64,000 bases of DNA, taken from contig NZ_JAMXMX010000027.1 of the NCBI RefSeq assembly GCF_024055725.1, positions 43,470 through 107,469 of the forward strand, in the 5' to 3' direction. The DNA is from Actinoallomurus spadix (GTDB lineage Bacteria > Actinomycetota > Actinomycetes > Streptosporangiales > Streptosporangiaceae). Of this stretch, positions 25,101 through 32,674 are shown in pieces (position 1 is the first letter of the stretch; the number at the start of each line of letters is the position of its first letter). The position numbers and the translations under genes are program-made. The notes below the pieces were generated by a model. The model searched no databases. It worked only from the letters and a program-made list of their open reading frames with translations, and was not told the origin of the DNA.

Positions 25101-25164
25101 CGGCGCGCAGCACTTCGCCGAGTTGCTGCTCGAGTTGGTTAGCGGGCTCCCACGTGTCGGTCAT
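22105..25164 (-). CDS. Large protein with three SseB-like domains and a unique C-terminal domain
   Basis: In this 1019-residue protein, SseB N-domain-like segments occur at about 5-125 (LEQQLGEVLRAGDQNAYFRL, WPDADWWLAVNSGLPIEAYL), 490-610 (WPDPAWDLVINQGSPIGATI) and 620-750 (WPEPGWDVSVNPGTPVEIAL). They are separated by Pro/Ala/Gly-rich linkers at about 130-480 and 750-855. The last 160 residues (VPWYLDKAYDRVAGFVHRVP to the end) are a different, aromatic-rich globular domain that I cannot name. ATG 25164 follows a GGGGGGTGG stretch; there is no signal peptide. The following gene overlaps its stop by one base. The SseB fold is a small domain without a known catalytic role, so the C-terminal domain may carry the activity. 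Confidence 0.8.
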   Translation of the reverse strand: MTDTWEPANQLEQQLGEVLRAGDQNAYFRLLSVAELVVPVPQTDPPSSGQPAFTWPTSVHEGRTHVLAYTSVEAAHRHLGPAYEHFVRMSLAAMAQSWPDADWWLAVNSGLPIEAYLPAWFIGQITADQARAEQRSGTQETGAAPAAEPFPVPEPGTSPAGQENDGPAHAAPGGPDTGTGTGTGQHPIPFGTDPGTGPQPAAAGQHPTPFDTDPQAAPDGNDPGSRPTTAWPATIVDVHTVSDAYDGLGSHPTPSGHYAGPAASGPAPVPPSAEPAPAPVPPATPASVPPATPQGTDPNLAPAADAPTASWPDVHQPAPGGMPIVSEGPGSGFPGAPQAGHPAAPGPDTAPPAGDGPPPSHPSFTTASAVPPAPGTPYLAETAPQPIISGDEPLPTGSGDVPVAPARAQEFTSAQAPDSSGPPAPAPSQEFPAQSPDLGSAPSPGAAGTPAPEAAAAPFPEAAAPPEPRAPSSDVPLTPHFTAGAEFVPLDEEERLLYEAAARDDREAFLRTLLGVRQIWVPMVEGGDLMLGPGRPGFEWYTSESGGRTVVPLFTGPSRMREAMGGHPFVLSDLTKVLRFWPDPAWDLVINQGSPIGATIPGERITALSRQVDDAAAARLAENFPAQNDAERRLLEARNDPAMRLSVLLEASVFLPVWSRTPPTVQTPPNDPAFPWSAVPVRGRTSLLVFTSFDWMKEAVGTTGFVMPKFADLIAAWPEPGWDVSVNPGTPVEIALSADEIGVIAGRSATRPPQEAPTGAPQDAPAEAPQAPAAPPQPVAPPQPVALPQTLSVPQAPDAPQPVTPSMPQAPDAPQPEAAAVVAAPTAPAEVPPAEPQPAPLPEPAPQPVAQETAPPATEGEFTIMQKVLAHDQVPWYLDKAYDRVAGFVHRVPDVIDLNTPRRLYECLGLLRDGAPFSPDDAEVHVIRWPAFRAGIYRTPFGGTSEDALKEWGEDGWVVEAPPFTGDGFASGSAGSIPEYKVESFRLPHGSEMYAISSDASERFVARYDADRLVWENEK

Positions 25165-25392
25165 CGGCCACCCCCCGGAAGCTTTTTGCACAAGGTGTCC
25201 ACCGTACCGGGAGCAAACCGGCGGTGCGCACGAGTACCACCAGTCGCACGCATCAATCCGGACTAATTGCCCTCTTCGGTCATATTCCACCACCCTGGGC
25301 GACTGGGCTCGGTCGCCGCTCCGCACCCTTCGCGGACGGCCCCTACCTGCGGCGCACCGCCGTCGTGAGGGGCCGCCTCCGGCGAGCCGCGC

Positions 25393-26655
25393 TCAGCGGG
25401 ACAGCTGGCGCAAAGCGGTCAGCAGCCGGTCGATGTGCTCGTCCGTCGTGCCGATGCCGAAGCTCGCCCGCAGCGCGGTGCCGTCGCCGTCACCGCAGCC
25501 GCCCTCTCCGGCCCCGACGAGCCGCCGGACGAACGGGTGCGCGCAGAACCTCCCGTCGCGGACGCCGATGCCGTACTCCTCGGACAGCGCCGTGGCGACG
25601 GCGCGGGACCCACGGCCCTCGACGACGAACGACACGATGCCGACGCGCGGATGCCGGTCACCCCACAGCGACAGCTCCCGTACGCCGGGAATGGCCGCCA
25701 GCCCGGTCCGCAGCCGCCGCAGGAGCCGCTCCTCCTCGGCGACGAGGCCGTCCCAGTCGGTCAGCGCCTCGCAGGCGGCGGCGAGCGCCACGACGCCGAG
25801 GACGTTCGGCGTGCCGGCCTCGTGCCGCTGCTGCGGGTCCGCGGACCACGTCACGTGCTCGCCGACGCTCACGGTGGCCCCGCCGCCCAGCAGGTACGGC
25901 TCGGCGGCGCGCAGCCAGTCCGCGCGGCCCACCAGGCAGCCCGCGCCGAACGGCGCGTACAGCTTGTGCCCGGAGAAGGCGACGTAGTCCACGTCGAGCG
26001 CGCCCATGTCGAACGGCCGGTGCGGAACGAGCTGGGCCGCGTCCACCGCGATGCGGGCGCCGTGCGCGCGGGCGACGGCGGCGAGCTCGGCGACGGGCCA
26101 CAGCTCACCGGTGACGTTCGAGGCGGCGGTGACGACGAGCAGGCGCGGCCCGGCGGGCGCCGCGGCGAGGGCCTCCCCGGCGGCCGCGACCGCCGCGGTG
26201 GGGGAGTCGGGCGCGGGCAGGCGTACGACCCGGCTGCCGCGTCCCCACGGCAGCAGGGTCGCGTGGTGCTCGGACTCGAAGACGACGACGGTGGTCCCGC
26301 GCGGCAGAGCGTGCGCGAGGAGGTTCATCGCGTCGGTGGTGTTGCGGGTGAACACCACGGCGTCCCGGTGCCACGCGCCGACGAAGGCGCGCACGATCTC
26401 GCGGGCGCGCTCGTACCGGTCCGTCGTCACCTGCGACGCGTAGCCCGCTCCGCGGTGCACGCTGCTGTAGTAGGGGAGGGCGGCGTCGAGCGCGTCGCGT
26501 ACCGCCTCCAGACAGGGCGCGCTCGCCGCGTAGTCGAGGTTCGCGTACGGGACGGTGCCGCCACCGGCGACGGGAACGGGAACGCCCGCGCCGACGACGC
26601 GCAGGGCGACAGCGGGACGGGTGACGGCGGGCAGATCGAGCACAACGGACAACAC
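25393..26655 (-). CDS. Class V aminotransferase-fold PLP enzyme (cysteine desulfurase-like) under SAM riboswitch control
   Basis: This 420-residue PLP enzyme shows NLDYAASAPC, VFTRNTTDAMN, FESEHHATLLPW, IAVDAAQLVPH, the PLP lysine in FSGHKLYAPFG, HEAGTPNVLG and a cysteine in the mobile-loop position (DGRFCAHPF). These match cysteine desulfurase/selenocysteine lyase-like members, and the cysteine would allow persulfide formation. A beta-elimination or other lyase role is also possible. The GTG at 26655 is only 3 nt from GGAGG (complement of 26659-26663); TTG 26652, 6 nt away, may be the real start. A SAM-IV riboswitch lies upstream, so expression should fall when S-adenosylmethionine is abundant, tying the enzyme to sulfur or methionine metabolism. 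Confidence 0.88.
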   Translation of the reverse strand: MLSVVLDLPAVTRPAVALRVVGAGVPVPVAGGGTVPYANLDYAASAPCLEAVRDALDAALPYYSSVHRGAGYASQVTTDRYERAREIVRAFVGAWHRDAVVFTRNTTDAMNLLAHALPRGTTVVVFESEHHATLLPWGRGSRVVRLPAPDSPTAAVAAAGEALAAAPAGPRLLVVTAASNVTGELWPVAELAAVARAHGARIAVDAAQLVPHRPFDMGALDVDYVAFSGHKLYAPFGAGCLVGRADWLRAAEPYLLGGGATVSVGEHVTWSADPQQRHEAGTPNVLGVVALAAACEALTDWDGLVAEEERLLRRLRTGLAAIPGVRELSLWGDRHPRVGIVSFVVEGRGSRAVATALSEEYGIGVRDGRFCAHPFVRRLVGAGEGGCGDGDGTALRASFGIGTTDEHIDRLLTALRQLSR

Positions 26656-26690
26656 GCACCTCCAGCGGGGCCTGGGACCCCGGGAGGGGT

Positions 26691-26803
26691 CCGCGCTTGT
26701 CCGGCACGGTCGTGCCGGACCCTGTCATCACCCGGGGCACCCCGCCACGGACGGAGGGTTGCCGGCCAGCAAGCCGGGGCTTGACGCTGGCACTCGTGAC
26801 CTG
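26691..26803 (-). promoter_or_regulatory. SAM-IV riboswitch
   Basis: Read on the minus strand the region contains GGTCACGAGTGCCAGCGTCA, CCCCGGCTTGCTGGCCGGCA, ACCCTCC, GGGGTGCCCCGGGTGATGAC and the late ACAAGCGCGG, in the order of the SAM-IV aptamer described from actinomycetes. A hairpin GGCACG/CGTGCC lies within the 3' part. Downstream, GGACCCC-TCCC-GGGGTCC (26692-26675) forms a hairpin before the GGAGG Shine-Dalgarno. Its CCTCC could pair with GGAGG, so translation control is plausible. Confidence 0.9.
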
Positions 26804-26825
26804 ATCGCGATTATAGGGCACTGCC

Positions 26826-26863
26826 CGGACCCTGCCTATTCGCGCGGACGCTGCCTATTCGCG
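26826..26863. repeat. Tandem 19-bp repeat in a divergent promoter region
   Basis: CGGACCCTGCCTATTCGCG (26826-26844) is followed at once by CGGACGCTGCCTATTCGCG (26845-26863), a 19-bp tandem pair with one mismatch. It lies between the start of the riboswitch and the lipoprotein gene and could be a regulator site. Confidence 0.7.
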
Positions 26864-26923
26864 ATCATGCGACCGGTTCTGTGCGTCTAATAGCGGCAGA
26901 GGACCATCGAAGGGAGCGGGGCG

Positions 26924-27289
26924 ATGCGGAGTGGATGGCGGCTGCCGGTGGGGGTCGCGCTGGTGGCGGTGTGCGCGGCCGGCTGTGCCGCCGGGACGAA
27001 CAAGGGCCGGGTCTGCAAGGACGCCGTCACGGCGGTCGGAAGCTACAACGCGACGTTGAACCGGATCTCACCGGACGACATCACGGGGTGGAAGCAGGCG
27101 GCGGCGACCCTCGCCACCCGGTTCGACGCGCTCGCCCGCGAGTCCGACGACCACCGGCTCAGCACCACGCTGCGCGGTATGGCCGCCGAGTGGCGCGGTG
27201 TCAGCACGAAGATGACCCCGCGCGACATCTCCGGCATGCAGGCCGCCGTTCAGCGGCAGCCCGCCGTCCTGGACAAGGCCTGCCACTGA
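26924..27289 (+). CDS. Small lipoprotein
   Basis: This 121-residue protein has an N-terminal signal sequence (WRLPVGVALVAVCAAGC) ending in a lipobox with Cys21. The mature part is mainly helical, with two further cysteines (RVCKDA near the start and ACH at the end) that could form a disulfide. It would be lipid-anchored on the outer face of the membrane. No named domain is recognised. ATG 26924 follows GGGAGCGGGG. It lies convergent to the penicillin-binding protein gene, with a shared terminator between. Confidence 0.8.
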   Translation: MRSGWRLPVGVALVAVCAAGCAAGTNKGRVCKDAVTAVGSYNATLNRISPDDITGWKQAAATLATRFDALARESDDHRLSTTLRGMAAEWRGVSTKMTPRDISGMQAAVQRQPAVLDKACH

Positions 27290-27332
27290 GAAGCGAAGTC
27301 GCCGCTGAAGACCGCGGCCATCGCCGAAGAAG

Positions 27333-27362
27333 AGGTCCGAGCGCCCGCGAGGGCGCTCGGAC
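27333..27362. terminator. Bidirectional terminator hairpin
   Basis: GGTCCGAGCGCCC (27333-27345) and GGGCGCTCGGACC (27350-27362) form a perfect 13-bp stem with a 4-nt GCGA loop. It lies between the convergent lipoprotein and penicillin-binding protein genes. Confidence 0.85.
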
Positions 27363-27366
27363 CTGT

Positions 27367-29793
27367 TCACATGGAGTTCGGGTCGCCGCCGTCGCCCCCG
27401 TGGCCCGTCGGCTGACCGGTCGGCTGGCCGCCGGTGGGCGGGCCGCCCGTCGGCCCGTGCGTCGGGCGGCTCGGCGGCGAGGCCGGGCCCGACGGCGGTG
27501 ACGCCGGAGTCGTCCGGGGCCGCGAGAAGGTGGGCCGCGGCCACCGCGGCTGGACGGGCGCGTACGTGGGGTACTGCGGCTGGTCGAGGTTGACCGACGG
27601 GTCGCCGAACGACTTCACCGGCATGTCCTTGTCGGCCTGAACGAGGTAGTCGTGCCAGATCTTCGCCGGCAGGTCACCGCCGTAAACGGAGTAGCCGGGC
27701 AGGCTCAGCGCCTTGTTGTCGGTACGGAAGACGCCCACCGAGGCCGCCAGCTGCGGGATGAACCCGTTGAACCAGACCTGGTGACCGCTGCTGGTGGTGC
27801 CGGTCTTGCCGGCGGCGTTCCGGTCGGGCAGTGACGCGTTCGTTCCGGTGCCGTTGTCGACGACCTTCTGCATGGCGTACGTCGCGTCGCGGGCGACCTG
27901 CTTGGAGAAGACCCGCGTGCCGTCGGTCGGCTGGGTGCGCTTCTTGTCGTCCCGGTCGGTCACCCACTTGATGACGTGCGGGGCGTGGTACACGCCCTCG
28001 GACGCGAACGCGGCGTACGCGGCGGCCTGCTGCTCGACGCTGACGTCGATGACGCCGAGCGGGTACGTCACGGCGGTGTTCGCGCCGTTGGCGGTGAGCT
28101 GTGACTCGGGGATGCCGAGCTTCTCCGCCATCTTCGTGACCTTGTCGTTCCCGATCTTCTGGGCGATGTTGATGTACGCGGTGTTGATGGACTTCTCGGT
28201 CGCGGTGACGAGGTTCACCATGCCGAAGTCCTCGTCCTCGTCGTTGTGGATCGTGGTGCCACCGAAGGTCTGGGCGTTGCTGCCGTCGACGTAGTCGTCC
28301 AGCGACATCCCGTCGTTCAGGGCGGCCGCGAGGACGTACGGCTTGAACCCCGAACCCGGCTGCACCTTGGCGTCGAAGGCGGCGTTGAGCTGCTGGTCGA
28401 GGTAGTTCTTACCGCCGTAGAACGCGTTGATCTCACCGGTCGACGGGTCGACCGACACCAGGCCCGCCATGACCTTCTTGGAGACGCCCGCGGGCATGGC
28501 GCCCTCGACCGCCTCCTTGGCGTCGGCCATGAGATCTTTGTTCAACGTCGTGCGGACTTTCAGCCCGCCCTTGGCGATCTGGTCGTCCGTGTAGCCCATG
28601 CGCCTGAGCTCGGCCTTGACGAGCTCGTACACGTACCCCTTCGCACCCTTGTAGGGGTTCTTCAGGTTGGGCTTGATCGGCGTGGGGAAGCGCATGACCG
28701 CCGCCTCCTGCGGCGTGATGCGCTTCATCTGCACCATGCCGTCGACGACGTACCTCCAGCGGGCCTGCATGTACTGCAGGGCGCTGCTCGACGACAGGTC
28801 CGAGGCGTAGGTCGGCACCTGGATGGCCGCCGCGAGGTACGCGCCCTCGGCCGGCGTGAGCTTCTGGACGTCCTTGCCGTAGTACGCCTGCGCGGCCGAC
28901 TCGATGCTGTACGCGCCGCGGCCGAAGTAGATCGTGTTGAGGTACTGCTGGAGGATCCAGCTCTTGTCCTTCTCGCGCCCGACCTTGAGCGCGATCATGA
29001 TCTCCTTGAGCTTCCGCGACGCGGTGCGATCCTGGCTGAGGCCGCTGTAGTAGTTGCGGACCATCTGCTGGGTGATGGTGGAGCCGCCCTGCAGCGACCC
29101 GCCGGTCGCCGTCGCCCAGAACGCCCGCGCGGTGCCCTTGAAGGACACGCCGGGGTCGCTGTAGAAACTGCGGTTCTCCGCCGAGATCACGGCGTCGCGC
29201 ACCTGCTTCGGCACCTGGGACAGCGGCACCGGCTGCCGGTTGGTGCCCGTCCGCAGGAGGACGCTGCCGTCGTCGTAGTAGAAGACCGACGCCTCCTTCA
29301 CGGCCTGCGGCTGCGCGGAGCTCGGGACGGGCGTCAGCAGGTAGGCGACGATGAAGGCGGCGACGGGCAGCAGGATCAGCACGCCCAGGACGTACGTGGC
29401 GCGCCGGAGCCACTTCGCCCGGCGGCTCCGCTGTTTCTTCGGTTTCTTCTGCTTCTTCGGAGGCTCGGACTTCTCACCCTCGGGAAGAGCGTGCACGGCG
29501 GTCATGGCCGACGGGCTCTCGTCGAACACGACCGGCGGCAGGCTTCCCGCCGGGGGTCGCGCGGGCGGGGGAATGTCGGGTCGAGTGGCGTCATGGCGAT
29601 CAGCGGCTCCGGACTCGACGGCTTGCGCCGGCACGGCGACGCCGCGCGGATCGGCCGCGTCTTCCTGTCCTGCCGCGGCCTCGGGCCCGCCGGCGCCTCC
29701 ACTGTTGGACGCGCCGGACGGCTCCGAAGTTGGCGCGGACTCTGACTGCATCGCGATTTCGCCGGCGTCGACGCCGGCGTCCTTCTCACTCAC
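27367..29793 (-). CDS. Bifunctional class A penicillin-binding protein
   Basis: This 808-residue protein begins with about 125 cytoplasmic residues rich in Glu, Pro and Lys, followed by a membrane helix at about 131-155. The glycosyltransferase 51 domain follows (AVISAENRSFYSDPGVS with the catalytic Glu, GGSTITQQMVRNYY, KVGREKDKSWILQQYLNTIY). The transpeptidase domain holds SGFK (serine nucleophile), SIN and KTGT motifs. It polymerises and cross-links peptidoglycan outside the membrane. The usual STFK motif reads SGFK here, and the C-terminus is a Pro/Gly/Thr-rich tail of about 70 residues. A terminator lies 4 bp after the stop. Confidence 0.92.
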   Translation of the reverse strand: MSEKDAGVDAGEIAMQSESAPTSEPSGASNSGGAGGPEAAAGQEDAADPRGVAVPAQAVESGAADRHDATRPDIPPPARPPAGSLPPVVFDESPSAMTAVHALPEGEKSEPPKKQKKPKKQRSRRAKWLRRATYVLGVLILLPVAAFIVAYLLTPVPSSAQPQAVKEASVFYYDDGSVLLRTGTNRQPVPLSQVPKQVRDAVISAENRSFYSDPGVSFKGTARAFWATATGGSLQGGSTITQQMVRNYYSGLSQDRTASRKLKEIMIALKVGREKDKSWILQQYLNTIYFGRGAYSIESAAQAYYGKDVQKLTPAEGAYLAAAIQVPTYASDLSSSSALQYMQARWRYVVDGMVQMKRITPQEAAVMRFPTPIKPNLKNPYKGAKGYVYELVKAELRRMGYTDDQIAKGGLKVRTTLNKDLMADAKEAVEGAMPAGVSKKVMAGLVSVDPSTGEINAFYGGKNYLDQQLNAAFDAKVQPGSGFKPYVLAAALNDGMSLDDYVDGSNAQTFGGTTIHNDEDEDFGMVNLVTATEKSINTAYINIAQKIGNDKVTKMAEKLGIPESQLTANGANTAVTYPLGVIDVSVEQQAAAYAAFASEGVYHAPHVIKWVTDRDDKKRTQPTDGTRVFSKQVARDATYAMQKVVDNGTGTNASLPDRNAAGKTGTTSSGHQVWFNGFIPQLAASVGVFRTDNKALSLPGYSVYGGDLPAKIWHDYLVQADKDMPVKSFGDPSVNLDQPQYPTYAPVQPRWPRPTFSRPRTTPASPPSGPASPPSRPTHGPTGGPPTGGQPTGQPTGHGGDGGDPNSM

Positions 29794-29910
29794 TAGTCCC
29801 CCGTGACCTGCGTGAACCCTCGAACTTACCGTAGGGTCGGGGCTGCACCGATCGGCATGCCCGGCGCCCGAGGGCTTGACGATCCTAAGCCACGGAGGAT
29901 AAAGAGCCCG

Positions 29911-30738
29911 TCAGCCCCTGGTGAGCACCGTGCCGATCAACCGCGTCACCTCACGTGCCACGGCGTCCCGCCCCGGCGCCAGATATTTTCGGGTGTCCAC
30001 AACCGTCGGATGGTCGGCGAGGTATGCCCGGACCGCGGCGGTGAAAACCTTGTTGAGGTGAGTGGCGATGTTCACCTTGACGATCCCCGCCTCGACCGCG
30101 CGCGTCAGGTCCTCGTCGGGCACCCCGGAGGATCCGTGCAGGACGAGCGGCACGGGCACGGCGTCGCGCAGCCGCGCGATGAGACCGAGGTCCACCGCCG
30201 CCGTACGGTCCGTCATCGCGTGGGAGGTGCCGACCGCGACCGCGAGCGCGTCCACGCCGGTCGCCGCGACGAAGCGCGCGGCCTCCTCCGGGTCGGTGCG
30301 CGCGCCGGGCGCGTGCACGCCGTCCTTGCCGCCGACCTCGCCGAGCTCGGCCTCCACCCACACGCCGTGCTCGTGGCAGTAGGCGGTGATCTCGGCGGTC
30401 GCGGCGACGTTGGCGTCATAGTCGAGCGCGGACGCGTCGTACATCACCGAGCCGAGGCCCAGCCCGACCGCCTCCCGTACGAGCTCGGGGGAGGTCGCGT
30501 GGTCCAGGTGCACCGCGACGGGGACCTTGGCGGCGCGCGCGGCGGCGAGGCACGCCACCGCGATCGGCTCCAGCGCCGCGTGGTAGCGCACGGCGTTTTC
30601 GCTGATCTGCAGGATGACCGGGCGGCCCGCCGCCTCGGCCCCCGCGATCAGCGCCTCGGCGTGTTCGAGCTGGATGACGTTGAACGCGCCGACGCCCGCT
30701 CCGGCGACGACGAACTCTCCTGCGGAGACGAGAGGCAT
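29911..30738 (-). CDS. Class II aldolase (tagatose/fructose-1,6-bisphosphate aldolase type)
   Basis: This 275-residue class II aldolase has zinc-binding residues in VAVHLDHAT, VGTSHAM and VLHGSSGVP, and the acidic EAELGEVGG segment. Its closest pattern is KbaY/GatY/AgaY-type enzymes that split tagatose-1,6-bisphosphate to DHAP and glyceraldehyde-3-phosphate, though fructose-1,6-bisphosphate cannot be excluded. ATG 30738 follows AAGGA at 9 nt and lies inside the 3' end of the PfkB kinase gene, in another frame (91-bp overlap). It is the last gene of the five-gene amino-sugar operon. I see no clear terminator in the 117 bp that follow it before the penicillin-binding protein gene. Confidence 0.88.
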   Translation of the reverse strand: MPLVSAGEFVVAGAGVGAFNVIQLEHAEALIAGAEAAGRPVILQISENAVRYHAALEPIAVACLAAARAAKVPVAVHLDHATSPELVREAVGLGLGSVMYDASALDYDANVAATAEITAYCHEHGVWVEAELGEVGGKDGVHAPGARTDPEEAARFVAATGVDALAVAVGTSHAMTDRTAAVDLGLIARLRDAVPVPLVLHGSSGVPDEDLTRAVEAGIVKVNIATHLNKVFTAAVRAYLADHPTVVDTRKYLAPGRDAVAREVTRLIGTVLTRG

Positions 30739-31580
30739 CTGCGGAATCCTTCGTATGCGGCGGGATCGTAGGAACCCGCGACGGGGGAGAGGACGGCCGC
30801 CGCCGACAGGGCGGCGGCGTCCTTGAGCAGGTCGGGCCAGGGGGTCCCGACGCCGGCGGCGAGCGCGGCGACGACCGAGTCGCCCGCGCCGGTCGGGTTG
30901 CCGCTGACCACCCGCGGCGGGGGCACGTGGTGGACCTCCTCGCCGGTGACGGCCATCAGGCCGTCGGCGCCGCGGGAGACGACGACGGCGCGGGCCCGCA
31001 GCGCGCGGGCTCCCGCGACGGGGTCGGCGGTGCCGGTGAGCTCGGCGAGTTCCGCGGCGTTCGGCTTGACGGCCCAGGCGTACGGCGCGGCGTGCCGTAG
31101 CGCCTCGCCGGACGTGTCGACGATGACGGGCACGTCGCGGCGGGCGAGCCGGGCGACGGCGTCGGCCGGCACGCCCGGCGGCAGGCTGCCGGAGATGACG
31201 ACGACGTCCGCGTCGGGGATCCGCGCCTCGAGGGCCGCCCACTCCTCCGGCCCGACGACCGGGCCGGGCTCGTTGAGCAGCGTCGCGTCACCGCCGGCGA
31301 CGACCGTGACCGTACGGCGCGTCTCCCCGGCGATGGGGACCAGGTCGTGCGCGAGCCCCGCGGCGTCGAGGTCGGCGCGGACGGCGTCGCCCGTCGTCCC
31401 GCCGGCCAGGCCGAGGACGAGGACGTCGTGGCCGAGCGACCGCAGCACGCGGGCGACGTTCACGCCCTTGCCGCCCGCGCGGGCGTGCACGGCCTCGACC
31501 CGGTGGGTCCCGCCCGGCCGCAGCTCCGGCACCTCGTACGTGACGTCGAGCGCGAGGTTCGGCGTGACGGTGACGATCAC
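30648..31580 (-). CDS. PfkB-family sugar-phosphate kinase (tagatose-6-phosphate/1-phosphofructokinase type)
   Basis: This 310-residue ribokinase-fold protein has the N-terminal NLALDVTYEV and GGKGVNVARVLRSLG motifs and the C-terminal catalytic NPTGAGDSVV motif with the Asp base. It would phosphorylate tagatose-6-phosphate (or fructose-1-phosphate) with ATP. The last 28 residues are Ser/Arg-rich and encoded over the start of the aldolase gene. Family members normally end near AAYEGFRR, so an original stop may have been lost and the frame extended by read-through into the overlap. GTG 31580 overlaps the upstream nagA-like stop as GTGA. Confidence 0.88.
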   Translation of the reverse strand: MIVTVTPNLALDVTYEVPELRPGGTHRVEAVHARAGGKGVNVARVLRSLGHDVLVLGLAGGTTGDAVRADLDAAGLAHDLVPIAGETRRTVTVVAGGDATLLNEPGPVVGPEEWAALEARIPDADVVVISGSLPPGVPADAVARLARRDVPVIVDTSGEALRHAAPYAWAVKPNAAELAELTGTADPVAGARALRARAVVVSRGADGLMAVTGEEVHHVPPPRVVSGNPTGAGDSVVAALAAGVGTPWPDLLKDAAALSAAAVLSPVAGSYDPAAYEGFRRCLSSPQESSSSPERASARSTSSSSNTPRR

Positions 31581-32674
31581 GCCGTCACCACGTCCTGGAC
31601 GCGCAGGTCCTCGTCCAGCAGCACCAGGTCGGCGCGGCGCCCGTGGGTGATCGCGCCCCGGTCGGTGAGGCCGAGCAGCGCGGCCGGCGTCGTCGCGGAG
31701 AGGCGTACGGCCTCCTCCAGCCCGACACCGGACGCCAGCACCGTCTGCCGGAAGACCGCCGCGGTCGTCGCCGTACTGCCGGCGATCGAGCCGCTCTCGG
31801 TGAGGCGGGCCACGCCGTCGCGCACCTCGACGTCGAGGCCGCCGAGGGTGTACTCGCCGTCGGCCATACCCGCGGCCGCCATGGAGTCGGTGACCAGCGC
31901 GGTCCGCGCGCCGCCCGCGACCCGGGCGACGTGCGCGACGATCGCGGGGTGCAGGTGCACGCCGTCGCCGACGAGCTCGACGACGACCTCCGGCGCGTCC
32001 AGCAGCGCGAGGATCGGCCCCGGCTCCCGGTGGTGCAGCGGGCGCATCCCGTTGAACAGGTGGGTGGCGACCCGGGCACCCGCCCGCGTCGCCTCCGCCG
32101 CCACGTCGTACGTCGCGTCGGTGTGCCCGACGGCGGGGATCACCCCGGCGTCACGGACCCGGCGCACGGCGTCCAGGCCGCCGTCCAGCTCGGGCGCGAG
32201 CGTCATCATGCGGACGTTCGGGACCTTGAGCAGCCGCTCCACGGTCGCGGGGTCCGGGTCGCGCAGCAGCGTGGGGTCGTGGGCGCCCTTACGGGCGACG
32301 GACAGGAACGGCCCCTCGTAGTGGATCCCCGCGACCACGCCGTCGTCGGCGAGCTCGGCCAGCACCGACGCCCGGCGCTCCAGATCGGCCGGCGACGCGG
32401 TCACGAGGCTGGCGACCAGCGTCGTCGTACCGTGCTCCCGGTGGAACGCCGCCGCGCGCACGCACTCGTCCGGGTCCGCCGAGTCGAACGACGCACCGCC
32501 GCCGCCGTGGCAGTGGATGTCGACGAAGCCGGGCACGATCACGTGGGCGTGCCGGTCGGCCCGCTCCGGAACGCCCTCTTCGACGCGCGTGATCCGGCCG
32601 CCCTCGACGCCGACCCAACCGGGTTCGAGGATCCCGCCGGGGGTGACGACCTTGTCCGCGCTCAGCACCGTCAT
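31577..32674 (-). CDS. nagA: N-acetylhexosamine-6-phosphate deacetylase (NagA/AgaA type)
   Basis: This 365-residue amidohydrolase carries VPGFVDIHCHGGGG (metal-binding His pair), YEGPFLSVARKGAHD (metal Glu), PAVGHTDATY and HLFNGMRPLHHR (metal His residues), and LVTDSMAAAGM (catalytic Asp). It removes acetate from N-acetylglucosamine-6-phosphate or N-acetylgalactosamine-6-phosphate. In this operon the GalNAc-6-phosphate role is likelier because the flanking genes encode tagatose-type steps. ATG 32674 overlaps the upstream ROK kinase stop as ATGA. Confidence 0.92.
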   Translation of the reverse strand: MTVLSADKVVTPGGILEPGWVGVEGGRITRVEEGVPERADRHAHVIVPGFVDIHCHGGGGASFDSADPDECVRAAAFHREHGTTTLVASLVTASPADLERRASVLAELADDGVVAGIHYEGPFLSVARKGAHDPTLLRDPDPATVERLLKVPNVRMMTLAPELDGGLDAVRRVRDAGVIPAVGHTDATYDVAAEATRAGARVATHLFNGMRPLHHREPGPILALLDAPEVVVELVGDGVHLHPAIVAHVARVAGGARTALVTDSMAAAGMADGEYTLGGLDVEVRDGVARLTESGSIAGSTATTAAVFRQTVLASGVGLEEAVRLSATTPAALLGLTDRGAITHGRRADLVLLDEDLRVQDVVTA

